From Salvia splendens (Eukaryota; Streptophyta; Magnoliopsida; Lamiales; Lamiaceae): DNA of 64,000 nucleotides. A program made the position numbers and the translations under genes. The notes beneath the pieces were generated by a model. That model was given only the letters and a program-made list of their open reading frames with translations. It was not told the origin of the DNA and did not search any database. How positions within the stretch are numbered: position 1 is the stretch's first letter; each line of letters opens with the position of its first letter. The stretch is taken from NCBI RefSeq assembly GCF_004379255.2, contig NC_056039.1, forward strand, positions 24,937,883 through 25,001,882. Reading direction: 5' to 3'. This document shows positions 12,161 to 24,339 of the stretch, one piece after another.

Positions 12161-12797
12161 ATTCGCGCTAGGCTGTGCGCTAGGCGATCTGGACTCTGCA
12201 ATAGCGCCTAGCGGATCGCCTAGCGCACCGCCTAGCGCCGCGGAACCGCCGAGCGCTAGGCGGTTTTTTTCCGCGAAATCGGCTAGGCGGCTGCAATAGT
12301 TCGCCTAGCGCACCGCCTAGCGCCGGCGCTCGGCTAGGCGGTGCGCTAGGCGCTATTGTTGATGCTCTAATGATTGACAGAAGAGAAATTATCTAGTTCA
12401 ATGGAAATCTTACGTTCAATTAATGTAGGTGTCGCTTTTATCTTTATTTCTATGTAGAAGTCATTTTCAAAAGCAGACTTCGTTGACCGCCATCGATATT
12501 AGAAAGTCGATATTTTTTTACTATATTTGGAGTGATTATACGAATTGACAGAATATTAAACGCGCAATATGGATAGGCCACGCAATGTTATTTTTAACTA
12601 TTTTTATTAGGTCTCATATAGTAATATTTTGCTTGAATAGATTTTTATAATTTTGATTTCGTTTTAAGGAATCTAATCGACTCTTACTGCTTCAATATTA
12701 TGCAATCAAGAAGGCTTTCAAGGAAATGAAAATTACATAGAGGTGTGAAAGGAAATGAAACTTACATAGAGTGAAAATTACATAGATGTGTGAATTA

Positions 12798-13050
12798 TAC
12801 TCCCACCGTCCATGAAATAATATCCATATTTATCATTTTAGTCGGTCCACAAAATAATATCCACATTTACCTTTTCTATTTTTGGTAAATAACACTCACT
12901 TTTCACTAACTTATTACGCTCACATTCTAGTATAAAACTAATTTATAAAGTGAGACACCTATCTAATTAACTTTTTCAACTCACTTCTCTTCATATTTTT
13001 TAAACCCGCACCGAGTCAAAGTGGGACTTTAAATCGTCGACGGAGGAATA
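12798..13050. mobile_element. Stowaway MITE
   Basis: It begins TA-CTCCCACCGTCCATG and ends CGACGGAGGAA-TA, with an A+T-rich interior. Confidence 0.75.
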
Positions 13051-13159
13051 TTTTTATTTATGTACTATATATCACATCATATTACTTTATCATATTTCAA
13101 TGCGCGTGTGCTGAGTAGAGCTCCAAGTGATCGATTCTTAACAAGGAATTGTATTTCTG

Positions 13160-13400
13160 GAACAAGAAATATAAGGCTTCGTTTGGTACATGGAATTGGA
13201 ATTGGAATTGGAATTAGAATTATATGGAATTGACTGAACTTTAATTCAATTCCAAATTTTATGTTTGGTAAACTGAAGTAATTGATATGAAATTGAATTT
13301 GAAGAATTTGTGCACACACTATACACACTTTATACACAAAATATACACACACTTTACACAAAATTCTTGCCGGAACCTATAACATGCAAACCAAATGCAC
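13160..13400. repeat. GGAATT repeat and probable MITE fragment
   Basis: TTCGTTTGGTACATGGAATT opens a run of GGAATT hexamers (about 13185-13216), followed by several ACACACTTTA-type repeats. CATGCAAACCAAATG near 13384 is an imperfect inverse of the opening. This resembles a worn MITE; its ends are not secure. Confidence 0.4.
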
Positions 13401-13855
13401 TACAACAGTTGCCCCAAAATACTAGTTTTTGGTGCTTCAGGTAATTTTTACCTCAGAGCTCATACAATAGATTAGAATAATATGAAGAAGAAAAAAAATA
13501 ATAAAGTTAAACAAGGAGAGTACTTATCACCAAAAATTGTGTAATGATTATTACATGTAAAACAGATGACACAGTAATAGTGTAAAAGTAAAAAGGAGAC
13601 CAACCAAGTCCTCAAACCAATTGTTAATAGAATGACTGAATATTTTATATATTGTGGAATTTTCTTATGGTCATGTGTCAATAAATAATCTCTAATTTTG
13701 AACGCATTTGTGACAAGAACAGTTAACGCATATGTGATTCGTACAACATGATCAGTTATTGAAGAGATTCATCTAAGCCAAAATATAGAAAATCCTCCCA
13801 AGTTTAAAAGAAAAAGAAAACAACAAGATTATCACAACCCACTCTATTTTAGTCT

Positions 13856-14982
13856 TCACTCAACTGCATCTCCATCTCCATCTCCATCTCCATCCGCATC
13901 TCCGCCAACGGATTTGTTTTTGGAGCGCTTGTGTTCGTTAGCTTCGGACTTCTTCCGACGCGTTTTCTTGGTAGCGTCGAGTGGATTGTTTTCTGTTGAT
14001 CGGTGCCGCGACGGTTTTGTACCATGCTCCTTTCCTTGGGATTTCTTTCCCTTATGTGATCTCTTTGAATCTGTCAAAACCAAAAACCATATCATTTTCC
14101 TTTCTTTTTATTAATTATGTTCTCATGGGTCATGTTACGACTGTCTTATATTGATAACTGAAAACTATGTCAACAAACGAAGTCATTAATATGTCAACAT
14201 ACGTATGTCTTTTGGGGTTTTGATCTATGCAAAACTAGACCTTAATATAAAAGACGCAGAAAAAAATCATAAGAAGGGCATGTTTAAGTTAGTGTACTTT
14301 TTAGGCCATTTTAATAATGAACCTAAAATGAACTAAAAATGACATCAAACCCAGATTTTGTAAAATGATCTAAAACTTATTAATAATAAACTTATGTGTG
14401 TTTGGTCAATTATTGACCATTAGATCACCTAAGCTCAGGGTCAAGATTTGGGCTGTATTAGATGCATTCTTGTTTGGATAATCTCTCATATCTTCTGTTG
14501 ACTTATGCATATTATAAAATAGAAATAAAACAAATTACGTTCCTTTTTTATGGGTAAATAAATTTGAATTTAAAGGCCGTGCCATGAAGGACCTCGAACT
14601 TGAAACCTTTGGTATCGGGCATTAACATCTCTACCGTTTGGTGCGCACACACACAACAAATTACATTCCTTAATACAAGGAAAAGAGCTAGATTAGATAG
14701 AATCTAACCTTCTGAGACATCAGCATTGTCTTTAGTGGGTTTGGAATTTTCAGAATTAGATTCATCATACCCTACATGAGAAACATGCTTTACATCTGTG
14801 GGAAGCCCAATCTGAATGTCTTGTTGTTCCTTTTGGTGCTCATCATCTGCCCATACAAATTAAATTGCATTATTTTTTCCAATTATATACATAAAACACA
14901 TTCTTATTTAATCGCAATTCTTACCAAATATTTGAGAAATGTATCTAAGCCCTTTGAAGAGGCCCTTCATCTTTGTTGACAT
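13856..14982 (-). CDS. RIC-type CRIB protein, ROP GTPase effector
   Basis: This is a small plant effector that binds active ROP/RAC GTPases through a CRIB motif and links them to cytoskeleton or trafficking. The minus-strand exons are 14982-14925, 14846-14709 and 14070-13856, with GT-AG introns and continuous phase, giving 136 residues. The N-terminus is MSTKMKGLFKGLRYISQIF, the basic amphipathic start typical of RIC9/10/11-like proteins. The CRIB is IGLPTDVKHVSHVGYD at residues 32-47; the HxxHVG core is intact. The C-terminal half is very basic, with many Lys, Arg and Ser, and ends in an acidic Gly-Asp repeat (GDGDGDGDAVE) encoded by a CATCTC hexamer repeat at about 13865-13905. Binding to a ROP is inferred from the motif. 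Confidence 0.88.
14572..14645 (-). mobile_element. SINE-like fragment
   Basis: On the minus strand GGTAGAGATGTTAATGCC is followed by GGTTTCAAGTTCGAGGTCC, which resembles worn A and B boxes of a tRNA-derived SINE. It lies in an intron of the CRIB gene. No poly-A tail or target duplication was resolved. Confidence 0.35.
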
Positions 14983-15475
14983 CTTACTTTATTTTGTGTC
15001 GTAGAAACGCCAATCATGACATCTTTCTTTTTTTTTTCTCTACCGATATAAATATATAAACAAATTTTTAATTTCAGCACTAAAAACCAATTTGTCTTTA
15101 ACTTTTTTTCATGTTATGATCGAGAAGCAAATATTCAAGAATTTACAATTATGTTTTGGAGTTTTAAGCATGGAATGCTATTCTTGGTTTTTAATGCACG
15201 TTTGAAAACCAAGGAATTTTTGGGTTGGAACATGTGTTGGTTTTGACTAGGATGCCGCTGAACCTATTCTTCTTCTCAACCTCTCACACCATTATTTCAA
15301 TATTGAAGCTACATTTTTAGTTTCTTTTTATAAATATATTGTTACATGCATTCAATATTTTTCGCTTTTATTTTCTACCGTATAGGCATGATTGCCCTTT
15401 GAATCACTCAAATATGTTCACTCTAAGCTCTTGCATGATATGTATTGACTTATTAATGAATACAACTCCCCATCT

Positions 15476-16184
15476 AGGCCTGCTTAACCGGCCGGTTCTG
15501 GTTCTATCCTGTCAGGTTTTACCGGGTACCCGGTTACCAATTTTCATGAATTCCAGAATCGGAACCGGAACCGGATCCAACCGGTTCTTACCCGGCCGAT
15601 TCCGGTTACGAACCGGATCCGATTTGTAGTTTTAATTTTAATTTTTTTAAATATTTCAACATCTAGAAATATAGCAATATATACTGAAAAATTCAAAGAA
15701 ACACATAAAAATAAAAATCAACAAGATAACAATATTCATCATCCAATATTCCAATACCTAAAAACAATAATTCAATAAATACTTAAAAAGTATAACACCT
15801 AAAAATCAAAATCAACACACAACACACATATAACAAGTATGCACCTAAACACATGCATCACCACACAAACACAACATCTTAAACACACACACAGCCCCAT
15901 GCACTGACACACAACCTCAAGCCCTCAACACAGACACACACACACACGATATATACACACACACAACCCCTATAAGATAATTGGATACTAATTAATATCT
16001 TATAAAATCTAAAATAGATTTATTATTCGGTTCCGGGTAAGAACCGGTCAGCTCCGGGTAGAACCGGAACTGGAATTTTTGAGAACATTAGAACCGGTAC
16101 CGGAACCGGAAAACCGGTTCCCGGTCAGTTCCGGTTCCGATTCCAGGTACCCGAGAATCGAAGAACCGATTAAGCAGGCCTGGA
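15476..16184. mobile_element. Non-autonomous hAT-like element
   Basis: It is flanked by the perfect 8-bp repeat CCCCATCT (15468-15475 and 16185-16192), the length made by hAT transposases. The ends carry AGGCCTGCTTAACCGG and, inverted, AGGCCTGCTTAATCGG. Both arms are full of CCGGTTC/GAACCGG words, and the interior is A+C-rich with CACACA runs. No coding sequence is present. Confidence 0.82.
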
Positions 16185-16850
16185 CCCCATCTCTCATATA
16201 ATTAGGGCCAATTTTCTTTTTCGTTTGTCTAATAGGAATAGTCCATATTCATTTATAGAAAATATTTTCTCCTTTACATTTACTTTATCATTTATGACTT
16301 TCACCATCCACTGCATTATTTCAACTATTTTCTTCTCTTTTACTTTACCAATTACGCATTAAAACTTGTAATAACCCCAATTAGTCTATCTTTATGGACA
16401 GAGGCAGTACTATATAAAACTTAACTAACGTTACAATAAAGTCATATCATAAGGATACAAAATTAGAGATACAATTACTTCCTTTAATATTAAGAAAATG
16501 GACAAAATTTAGGGCTCAAAGAAAAGTACCCTTAAATTAAAGACACATTTGTCAATTACTAACATTTGCTTTTCTAGGTGGTTCCATTTTCGTCCACTAG
16601 CGGATCTGGGGGTGGGAGGGGCCTTATCAGGATGTAAAATTGACATGTACGCCCCCTCTGTTTACCTCCAACGTCGTTCTGAAGACCGAAAGAAATAGTC
16701 ATGTACTTCATAAACCAAGCTAGTAACATATATTCGGCCCCCTCCATTTTCGAATCCTGGATCCGCCACTTTACGTCCTTTAATTCTAGTCAGTACACCT
16801 AGAATGAAGACTTTTTTGATGCATAGTGTGCCTTAGAGTTTATATACTAC

Positions 16851-17091
16851 TACCTCCGTTCCGCCATAAGCGAGCCACTTCTTTTGGCACAAGAATTAAG
16901 AAATTGATATTAAAAAAGTTAAATTAGAGAGAATAAAGTATGAGAGAGGAAAAAATAGAGGAGGAAAAAGAATAAAGTAGGTGGAAATAAAGTAGGAGAG
17001 ATGATTTTTTTGCTTAAAATGGAAATTGCTTACTTATAACGGGACATCCCAAAAAAGAACGTGACTCACTTATTGCGGAACAGAAGGAGTA
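16851..17091. mobile_element. Stowaway MITE
   Basis: It begins TA-CCTCCGTTCCGCC and ends GCGGAACAGAAGGAG-TA, about 240 bp, with a TA duplication. Confidence 0.78.
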
Positions 17092-17219
17092 TAAAATATG
17101 TTTTGAGTTTCTTTGTATAACTCTACATCCATTTTTATCCATCAATGAGAAAAATTATTTTGACACGATATATGTTATGTTTTATAAACAATTACATATA
17201 TAAGCAAATAATTCTAAGT

Positions 17220-17960
17220 ATTTTGCATTGTAGACTGTGGACAATGTCATCAAAGTAGGTGACTTAGTCGGTTCCTTGCACAATAAAAACAGTCTCACTA
17301 CCTAGATAAGCTCTGGTCACCTATCATGAAGGGTTGCAATGTTAGTCCAAAAATCTTCTTGACTAGGGAAACTAACAATACTGGTGTGGTATATCAATGA
17401 ATGAATTTAAAATTTAAACGACTCTTTATGGCTATATGTATAAAGACAAGTTTTAAGTGATTTTTATTTTTTAATCTCTATAGACAACATTGAGCAAATG
17501 TTATTAATTATACACTACTTTGATATATCCATAGTTGTGGGTTTTCTGTAATCCAGTAAACCTGATCTCGAGAATAATGGTAATTAATATATAGAAGTGC
17601 TCATATTGTTATTGCATTGAATCGTGTCCAACAGTCCCGAGTTGAAAATAACCTCAAGAGGAGTTCAAGAAAAGATTTTATTATTCAAAAACCATGTCTA
17701 TTGAAATTTATTCTCTAAATAATATAAGGCATAATTTTGTCTCTTTATATATCAAGTCCTATAATCTATGATAAGCTTTATCCACGCAAATATAAGAATT
17801 GGAGTTTGAAATTACGGATACGACATGTGAACACGTAGCGAATTATCTATGATTCTTTAAAGATGGTAAGATCTGTATCTGTTGTATTTACTGGATTTAT
17901 TTCCTTTACGAAAATTAAATGCATTTTTTCATGCAATCTAAGACGAAAAAGCCAAAATTA
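17220..17960 (+). mobile_element. LTR-like repeat, diverged copy of 28.83-29.6 kb
   Basis: Words such as CTATCATGAAGGGTTGCAAT and ACTGGTGTGGTATA recur in order at 28970-29050, and CCTGATCTCGAGAATAATGG has a counterpart near 29205. This indicates two old copies of one LTR-type sequence. No coding region is visible. Confidence 0.5.
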
Positions 17961-18020
17961 TTCCACATAATCACCTACATCAATTATGAGTACCGAATTT
18001 ATTGTTAGAGTTAGTATTCT

Positions 18021-20866
18021 TGATACACTCGGATTTTGTACGGTTCTAAGGACATCTTTTGGTCCGTTTTTAATGTCAAAGTTGCATTATATGTCCATTA
18101 TTTGCATATTTTGTATATTTTGGTATTTTTGACATGTTTTGTGAGAAATATGCATATTTGAGCCTAAAAAAGAAGCCAAAACGCGAAGTTAGAAATCTGG
18201 AGCTGTTCTACATGTCCAGCGGTCCGCCGCAACATTGTCGGCGACCGCTGGCACCCAACGGCCGCTAAGCCAGTAGCTGCCCGCTCCGGTAAAGTTGTGC
18301 ATGAAGTCAAGACACGCCCAACGACCGCTGGAGGATGCGTGGCGACCACTACCGATAGTCCAGAGAGTTACCAGATGATGGATGGCGACCGCTGAAACAA
18401 GTGAAGCCACCGCCAGCCAAAGGTCAGAAGCCTCGTATAACCTCATGGCGACTGCTGGCCAAGGTGCAGCGGCCCGCCAGGAAAAAACGGCGAACGAATT
18501 TGCCCTACTTTCTCTCCAAGATTTACCATATTTTGCAATCCTTTTCATTATTTGAGAAGGGGCGATTTCTCCCCTATAAATAGCCCCAAAGCTTCACAAA
18601 AAAGAAGTTCCTCTCTTTGCAAAATACTTCCAGAGTTCATAAGTTAGAGTACTTCATTGTGCAATGAGTTGAAGAAGAATTCAAGATCATCAAGGCTACA
18701 AGGATTCAACCTTTGGGTTTTATTGCTTGAGTTCTTATGTTTTCATTGTCTTCCCTTCAATCTATGTTTTTAGCTTATTCAATCATGTGTAACTAAACTC
18801 ATAGGATTCTAGGGATGTGTTAGTAACTTTTATTGTTTTATACAATTCCTATTTCTATTTAATATCCGTTTGTTCTTACTTTGTTTTTTCCTTAAGTTAT
18901 TCTGTAATACTTCACGTTTGAGTGCCACTGAAGAGAGGGGTTTTGCACGTGTGTCGTAGGCACGTGTCCCTACTTCAACAAGATTTATAGTTTTCCACTT
19001 TTGCAACAAATATTACTAAGTATAAGCGGCAAGAGAGGGGTCAAACCACAGAGTCTAGGGACCTACTCGAGATTGATTCTATGACACGGGGTTGGTGTTA
19101 GCCACCACGCCTTAAGCACTTGAACATGGACCTAAACACTAGAGTGGGAAACTTGAACTTTAAACATGAAAATTTGAGTTTGAGAGCTTAAATTAAATCC
19201 AAATAAAATGAGCATGAGTGTTTTGAAACCTTTGGGGAAAACATGGAATTGATATCAGAGACGGGGCAAGAAAAAAAATCATAAACTAATGGCAACTTGA
19301 AACAAAGAAATGCTTGAAATCATTTCAGAAACATCATCAACATGAAAATAAACCAAGGCTTCATAAAATTGGAAATAAACCGAGATCCAACGGCGGAGTT
19401 GTCAATTCTTCTGTTGAAACCGTTTAATCTAACTAGAAAGCAAGGTGTGAAGGAGCTTCTAAGATGGAGGCGTCAATTCCACCGTTGAAACGACCAACAC
19501 ACTGTAAATCTACACTAAAGTCTTGAAAACATGAAATAAAACGTAATCCCGACGCCGGAGTTGTCAATTCCTCTGTCGAAACCATAGAACTAAGCTAAGA
19601 AAGCGGTGGCGTTAAGCGCCTATGAGAGTTTCCTACCTAAACTACGATAGCGTCAAGCACTGTCACTTCATCGTGGAAAGCTTTTATTTAAAGGGCGGCT
19701 TCGACTTTAACCCTAAGGCAACTTCTCGTCCGATTTGACCATTTTACCTTTGCAGTAATTGAGGATAATTCAGCAGATACGTCTTCATGTGGTGAGCTCC
19801 TCTTGCAACCCAGTAATCTTATGTGGTGAACTCCACTTGATCAACTCAGTCATCTCATTTGGTGAACTCCACTTGATCAACTCAGTCATCTCATGTGGTG
19901 AACTCTGCTTGATCAACTTAGTCATCTCATGTGGTGAACTCCACTTGATCAACTCATTCATGTGGTGAACTCCACTTGATCAACTCAGTCATCTCATGTG
20001 GTGAACTCTGCTTGATCAACTTAGTCATCTCATGTGGTGAACTCCACTTGATCAACTCATTCATGTGGTGAACTCCACTTGATCAACTTGCTGGTTGGGC
20101 AGGCTTCATTGCTTGTCTCCAACTGATCAATTTGTCTTCAGATTTGGTCATTTTTTACTTCTTTTCCGAGTTGATCAACTTTTTCCTGCATTCTAGCGCT
20201 TCAACACTTTTTAGCACCTGCACACTTAAATTCACCACTTTTTCGCACATTATCACCCAGGTTAGTGTAATAAACCCCTATAAAACCATGCTTGTAACGA
20301 GCCCTATCAGACACATTCGGTGATGATTTAATATAACTTGCTACATAACCGTGAGAGAAGGTTGGCGAGTTAGATCCACTTAATAGACATTACAATTAGC
20401 TTCCCTTAAAACGACACTGTTAATTGAGAGTGAGGACTTTATAAGGGTCTTAGGAGCTTCTAGGAGTTACATATTTAGGATTGACAACCCTAATGTTCGT
20501 AATCAACGTTTGCATCGCATGAGCATAAGCTAGGTGACTCGTTCTATCAAAGTAAGAACTGTGCTAGGGTGTTGTAGTTGGAATTTGTATAACCATAATT
20601 GTGAAAGCACATCCCTGGAATTCCCTTTATCACTATACTTTTATCCCTATGATTTATTTGCAATTAGTTGTTTCTTTTTTTTCAAAGTTATTCGTTCTAA
20701 AAAATCATCCAATTTTCCGGTTTTCCAAATAGTAATTGAGTTTTAGTAGATGATAGACAATTTGTGTTTGCTTTCTCCATGATCGATATCCGGTACTAAC
20801 CTTTAGCTATACTATTTCTACTATGTATACTTCCAAGTATTTATAGTGCTAATAAAAAATGCATCA
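18021..20866 (+). mobile_element. Composite LTR-like sequence with TATA box
   Basis: It opens TGATACACTCGG and ends AATGCATCA, the TG...CA form of an LTR. A GC-rich block of repeated GCGACCGCTGG-type words spans 18200-18480, a TATAAATAGCC lies at 18576-18586, and a pyrimidine-rich leader follows. The interior includes a tandem array at 19800-20092. It is too long and patchy for one LTR and is probably two nested or fused pieces. No gag-pol is present. Confidence 0.45.
19795..20092 (+). repeat. 36-bp tandem repeat with higher-order 103-bp unit
   Basis: The unit is GTGGTGAACTCCACTTGATC followed by AACTCAGTCATCTCAT (36 bp). It occurs about eight times, with some 31-bp versions ending AACTCATTCAT. 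A larger block of about 103 bp, near 19890-19985, repeats at about 19993-20088. One reading frame spells the 12-residue repeat CGELHLINSVIS. Confidence 0.88.
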
Positions 20867-21329
20867 ATATTGTACATCATGTTCCGAGACTGCTTGTAAC
20901 TTTTCATTTATTTTTATCAATCAATGAGATAAATTTTTTTGTTGCGTTGTGCTTTGCATATTCATTTATGAACTCTAATATCTGTTGGTGGGCTCCCAGG
21001 TCGAAGTCGTCTGGGACGTAAGTCGATCCTGCTTGCAACAACGGGCGAATTGTGCAAATTTCTTCTCGATTATTTCTTGTCCCACCTACAAGTTATCCAT
21101 TGTTTATTATGTTTGTTGAATGGTTGTTTAGTTGACCATGCTCCTATTTATAATAAAAGAAAAAACCTAATCATAGGGCAGTTCGAGCTTCCTAACATTC
21201 AGGAAAGAACGCATAAAGAAAACCTAACGGTGCTCATGAAACACTCAACTCTCTACTCTAAATTAAATAACATTAATTAAATAAAACGAAACCTAATTAA
21301 ACAAATACCCTTAACTGACAAATACGGAG

Positions 21330-23192
21330 TTTGCATATTTTTAAGTACTAGATTTGACTCGTTTTAAATGTCAATCATGAAAATTATGTTCTTGTTTTGC
21401 ATATGTTATACATTTGATATTTTTGGCATGTTTGTTGATAAATGATGGAAAAAGACAGAAAAATGTGCAAAAAGGCCAAGGTGCAGCAGCCTCAGTTCAA
21501 TCCGAGTTCCACGGAAGTTTTGGAGTCCAATCAGTGATTAATGCATATCATTATTTTCCTCTTTGAAATAGCTTCACGTGGATACCTTGAACGTCTCAAT
21601 CGGAGTTCTGTGGAGAAAGTTATGACAATTCTACGAACATTGCGCAGTGTAGTTAAAGCTGACAGAAATTTAGGCGGAAATTCAAGGAAGAACATAAATT
21701 GTTGCCCAAATCTCTCCCATTTCTTGAAGGCCACGAAAATTATCAAAAATAAACTTTTTCCCAACCTATAAATACCTCTTAACCTAATTCATAGTCGTCA
21801 TCTCAGAGCCTCCAATCTGTTAAGGAAGAAGTTCCTCAACGATAGAATTTGCGTCGAACATCGTGGGATCTCTTGCCCGTCTATCAATTCGGTGTCGAAA
21901 AGTAGGATTTGTGCGTTGTGCACAAGAAAGAGAAAAGCTGTGTGAAAATTTTTTATTTCTTGAGATGGGAAATAAAATACACACGTATTTATATCTAAGG
22001 ACCCTAGGGTTGATTCGACTTATGATCCGGGAAAGAATTAACGAAGAAAATCCAAAAAGGAGCTTAACGAGCGCTCAACGAATATTTCAATAAAAATATA
22101 ATATCCTAAGCAATTACAATAATTAAATGACTCAAAATAAATAATATCTTCCAACTTAACGAGACACAAAATCTCCATAGCGCGACGGTCGCTTCGACTG
22201 ACGACGCTCCGACCTATCCCGCCGCACCGGCTCCGCCCGCTGCTCTTCCTCTGGCACGCTGGTGTCGGCGTCAATCTCATCTTCCTGTTGTGCATCGCGT
22301 TACTTCAGCCTTGCCGACGGAGGACCCGTAACACAATCCTTCTCCCTCTCTACACATTCTTCCATTGGAACGGAGCTCTGCGGATCCAGGCAAGAGAACA
22401 CTGGAGATTGAAGATTCAACCTGGGTTTTATCTATTTCTTTCATGTCTAGTACTTTCATTATTGTTTTTACTACTTGTCTATGAGTAGTTAAACATCATT
22501 TGTAGATTTTTTTTGAAAATTATTATGAACATGTTTTGATTTATTGAATTGAACCTTTTCCTAGATCTTGGATTGTTTTGCTTGTTCTTGTGCTTTTATT
22601 GTTCTTTTTCTGGCCAACTTTAGAACTATGTCCGTTTACCTAGATTAATCGAGAGATAACTAGTTTTACATGGTAAAAGAAACGAGTACAACACATATGT
22701 TTATCTGCACTCGAGAGAGGGGATCCTTTGTGAGGGCATGAGTCTTAGGAACTTAAGGAGTTAGAATCTAATCTATTGGAATGAGACTTGATAGTTAGAG
22801 TCTAATCTATTGGATATGTGCACTCGAGAGAGGACTTATCCTAAAATCGCGACTTTCCTAATAATCCTAGAGACACGTAAATGTAAAGGTTCTGTGAGAT
22901 TAATCATCAATAGGTCGTTGTAGTCGGATATAAAACTCTACATTCTTTAGCCTGCTTTGTATATTATTTTGTTTTTACACTTTCTTTTATTTATTAATTT
23001 ATTTATTTATGTCTGGTTTAGAAATCTAAAACCAAAAACCCCGTGTCACTAGATAGTAAATGACGCTTGGTATATGATTATTAGTTGCAATCTTATTCCC
23101 TGTGTTCGATGTCGCGGTACAGACTTTTAGCTATACTAAATCTACCTTGTATACGTGGAAGTATTTTAGTGGTAATAAAATGCATCATTAAC
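21330..23192 (+). mobile_element. LTR-like sequence with TATA box
   Basis: It has a TATAAATACCTC at 21768-21779 with a downstream leader. Its 3' end (GACGCTTGGTATATGAT ... AATGCATCA) is shared with copies at 1440-1575 and 20750-20866. No coding sequence was recognised. Confidence 0.45.
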
Positions 23193-23785
23193 ACGGGACA
23201 TAATCCCCAAATCTTTTGGGGGGGTCTCCTTTGTCGTTGCGGACGACCCTTGTTGACCTCTGGTCAGGCGCATCTTCCTCCCCATCTTCGTTGGTCTAAT
23301 TTTTTAGTTCTTCTTGAGGCGAGCCAGCGAGCTCGTCGTCCTTGTCCTACTGTTCAGACTGTGAGTGACGAGTAATCGTATCATACAACATAATATATTG
23401 GAGTTAATATCTACATACATGTATAAAGACAGATAGATCCATCTGCATATCAAGTCTACATACATGTATAAAGAGCAACTAAGAGAGCCAGCAACAGTGT
23501 CATGGTTAGACGATGTGGCGATTTGACGACGAGAGTGAGTTGCAGAGTTAAGGTTTGTGAAATAGAGAGAAATTTGGAGAGAGGCATGCTTTTCGGTTTC
23601 TATGTTAGAGAATGGTTTGAGTCTGTTTCATTGTTAAGAGAGATAGAATGAATGGAGCGTAAAACTTACATATAAAAGTGAAATCTACGTTTCACTAATA
23701 TTTTTATATTTTTAACATCCATGTCAGGTTACAATATGACTTTAAATCGTGGACGGAGGATATCATAGACTTGACAATAAGACAT
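23193..23785. other. Intergenic, unassigned
   Basis: A C-rich stretch at 23215-23370 (TTTGGGGGGGTCTCC onward) is open in one frame for 96 codons (23085-23375) but shows no recognisable domain. The remainder resembles worn MITE sequence ending in CGTGGACGGAGGATA near 23761. Confidence 0.3.
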
Positions 23786-24110
23786 CGTTTGGTAGCTATG
23801 TTATGTTTCAACTAGACATGATACAAATAGACAGTGGTAATTATCATAGTTTCGATTAGTTAATTTATCTTGATTGAGTGTTTGGTAGCTAAGGATAATT
23901 GTGAGCTATCCTATTTAGATGTTTGGTACAACAAGCTACGAATAAAGATAAAAATTACTATTGTCAAAACTATCTCATTAATTTAGGTTAATGATTCAAC
24001 ACACATATGCTTGCCCGAATTTATTCTTGCAAAGGTAACCAACAACCCAACACAACCAAACAAGAATCGAAACGATAAAAAAGGATGGTAGAGAAGAAGG
24101 TAAGAAGTGT

Positions 24111-24333
24111 TACTCCCTCCGTTTCGGAATAGAGTGCCTATTTAGTTATGACAAGAGTTTTAAGAAATGTAAAGAAAAGTGAGTTGAATAAGTTAGTGGA
24201 ATATGAGTCTCACATATATATATTAGTTTTATAACAAAATGTGAGTGGAATAAGTTGGTAAAAGTGAAATCTGACTCTTATTGTGGGACAGACCGAAATG
24301 ACAAAATAAGACTCTTATAGGACGAAGGGAGTA
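24111..24333. mobile_element. Stowaway MITE
   Basis: It begins TA-CTCCCTCCGTTTCGG and ends AGGACGAAGGGAG-TA, with strong inverted ends. Confidence 0.87.
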
Positions 24334-24339
24334 TGATTT

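Larger units (their letters stand above)
10428..12370 (-). mobile_element. PIF/Harbinger element carrying only the transposase
   Basis: It is bounded by TAA at 10428-10430 and 12368-12370. The inverted ends are GGCCATCCACAATAG (left) and, read inward from the right, GAGCATCAACAATAG, which match at 13 of 15 positions. It encodes a DDE transposase on the minus strand and no ORF1. The right subterminal region (12165-12360) is a dense array of CGCCTAGCG-type words, and the left (10440-10565) of ATAGCCCAGCC-type words. Confidence 0.88.

Noticed and set aside
18189..18548. 119-codon minus-strand ORF
   Set aside because: Open only because of the GC-rich repeat block in the LTR-like sequence; no domain or splice context.
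19795..20092. Possible CRISPR-like array
   Set aside because: Units are contiguous tandem repeats without unique spacers, and this is a plant nuclear sequence.
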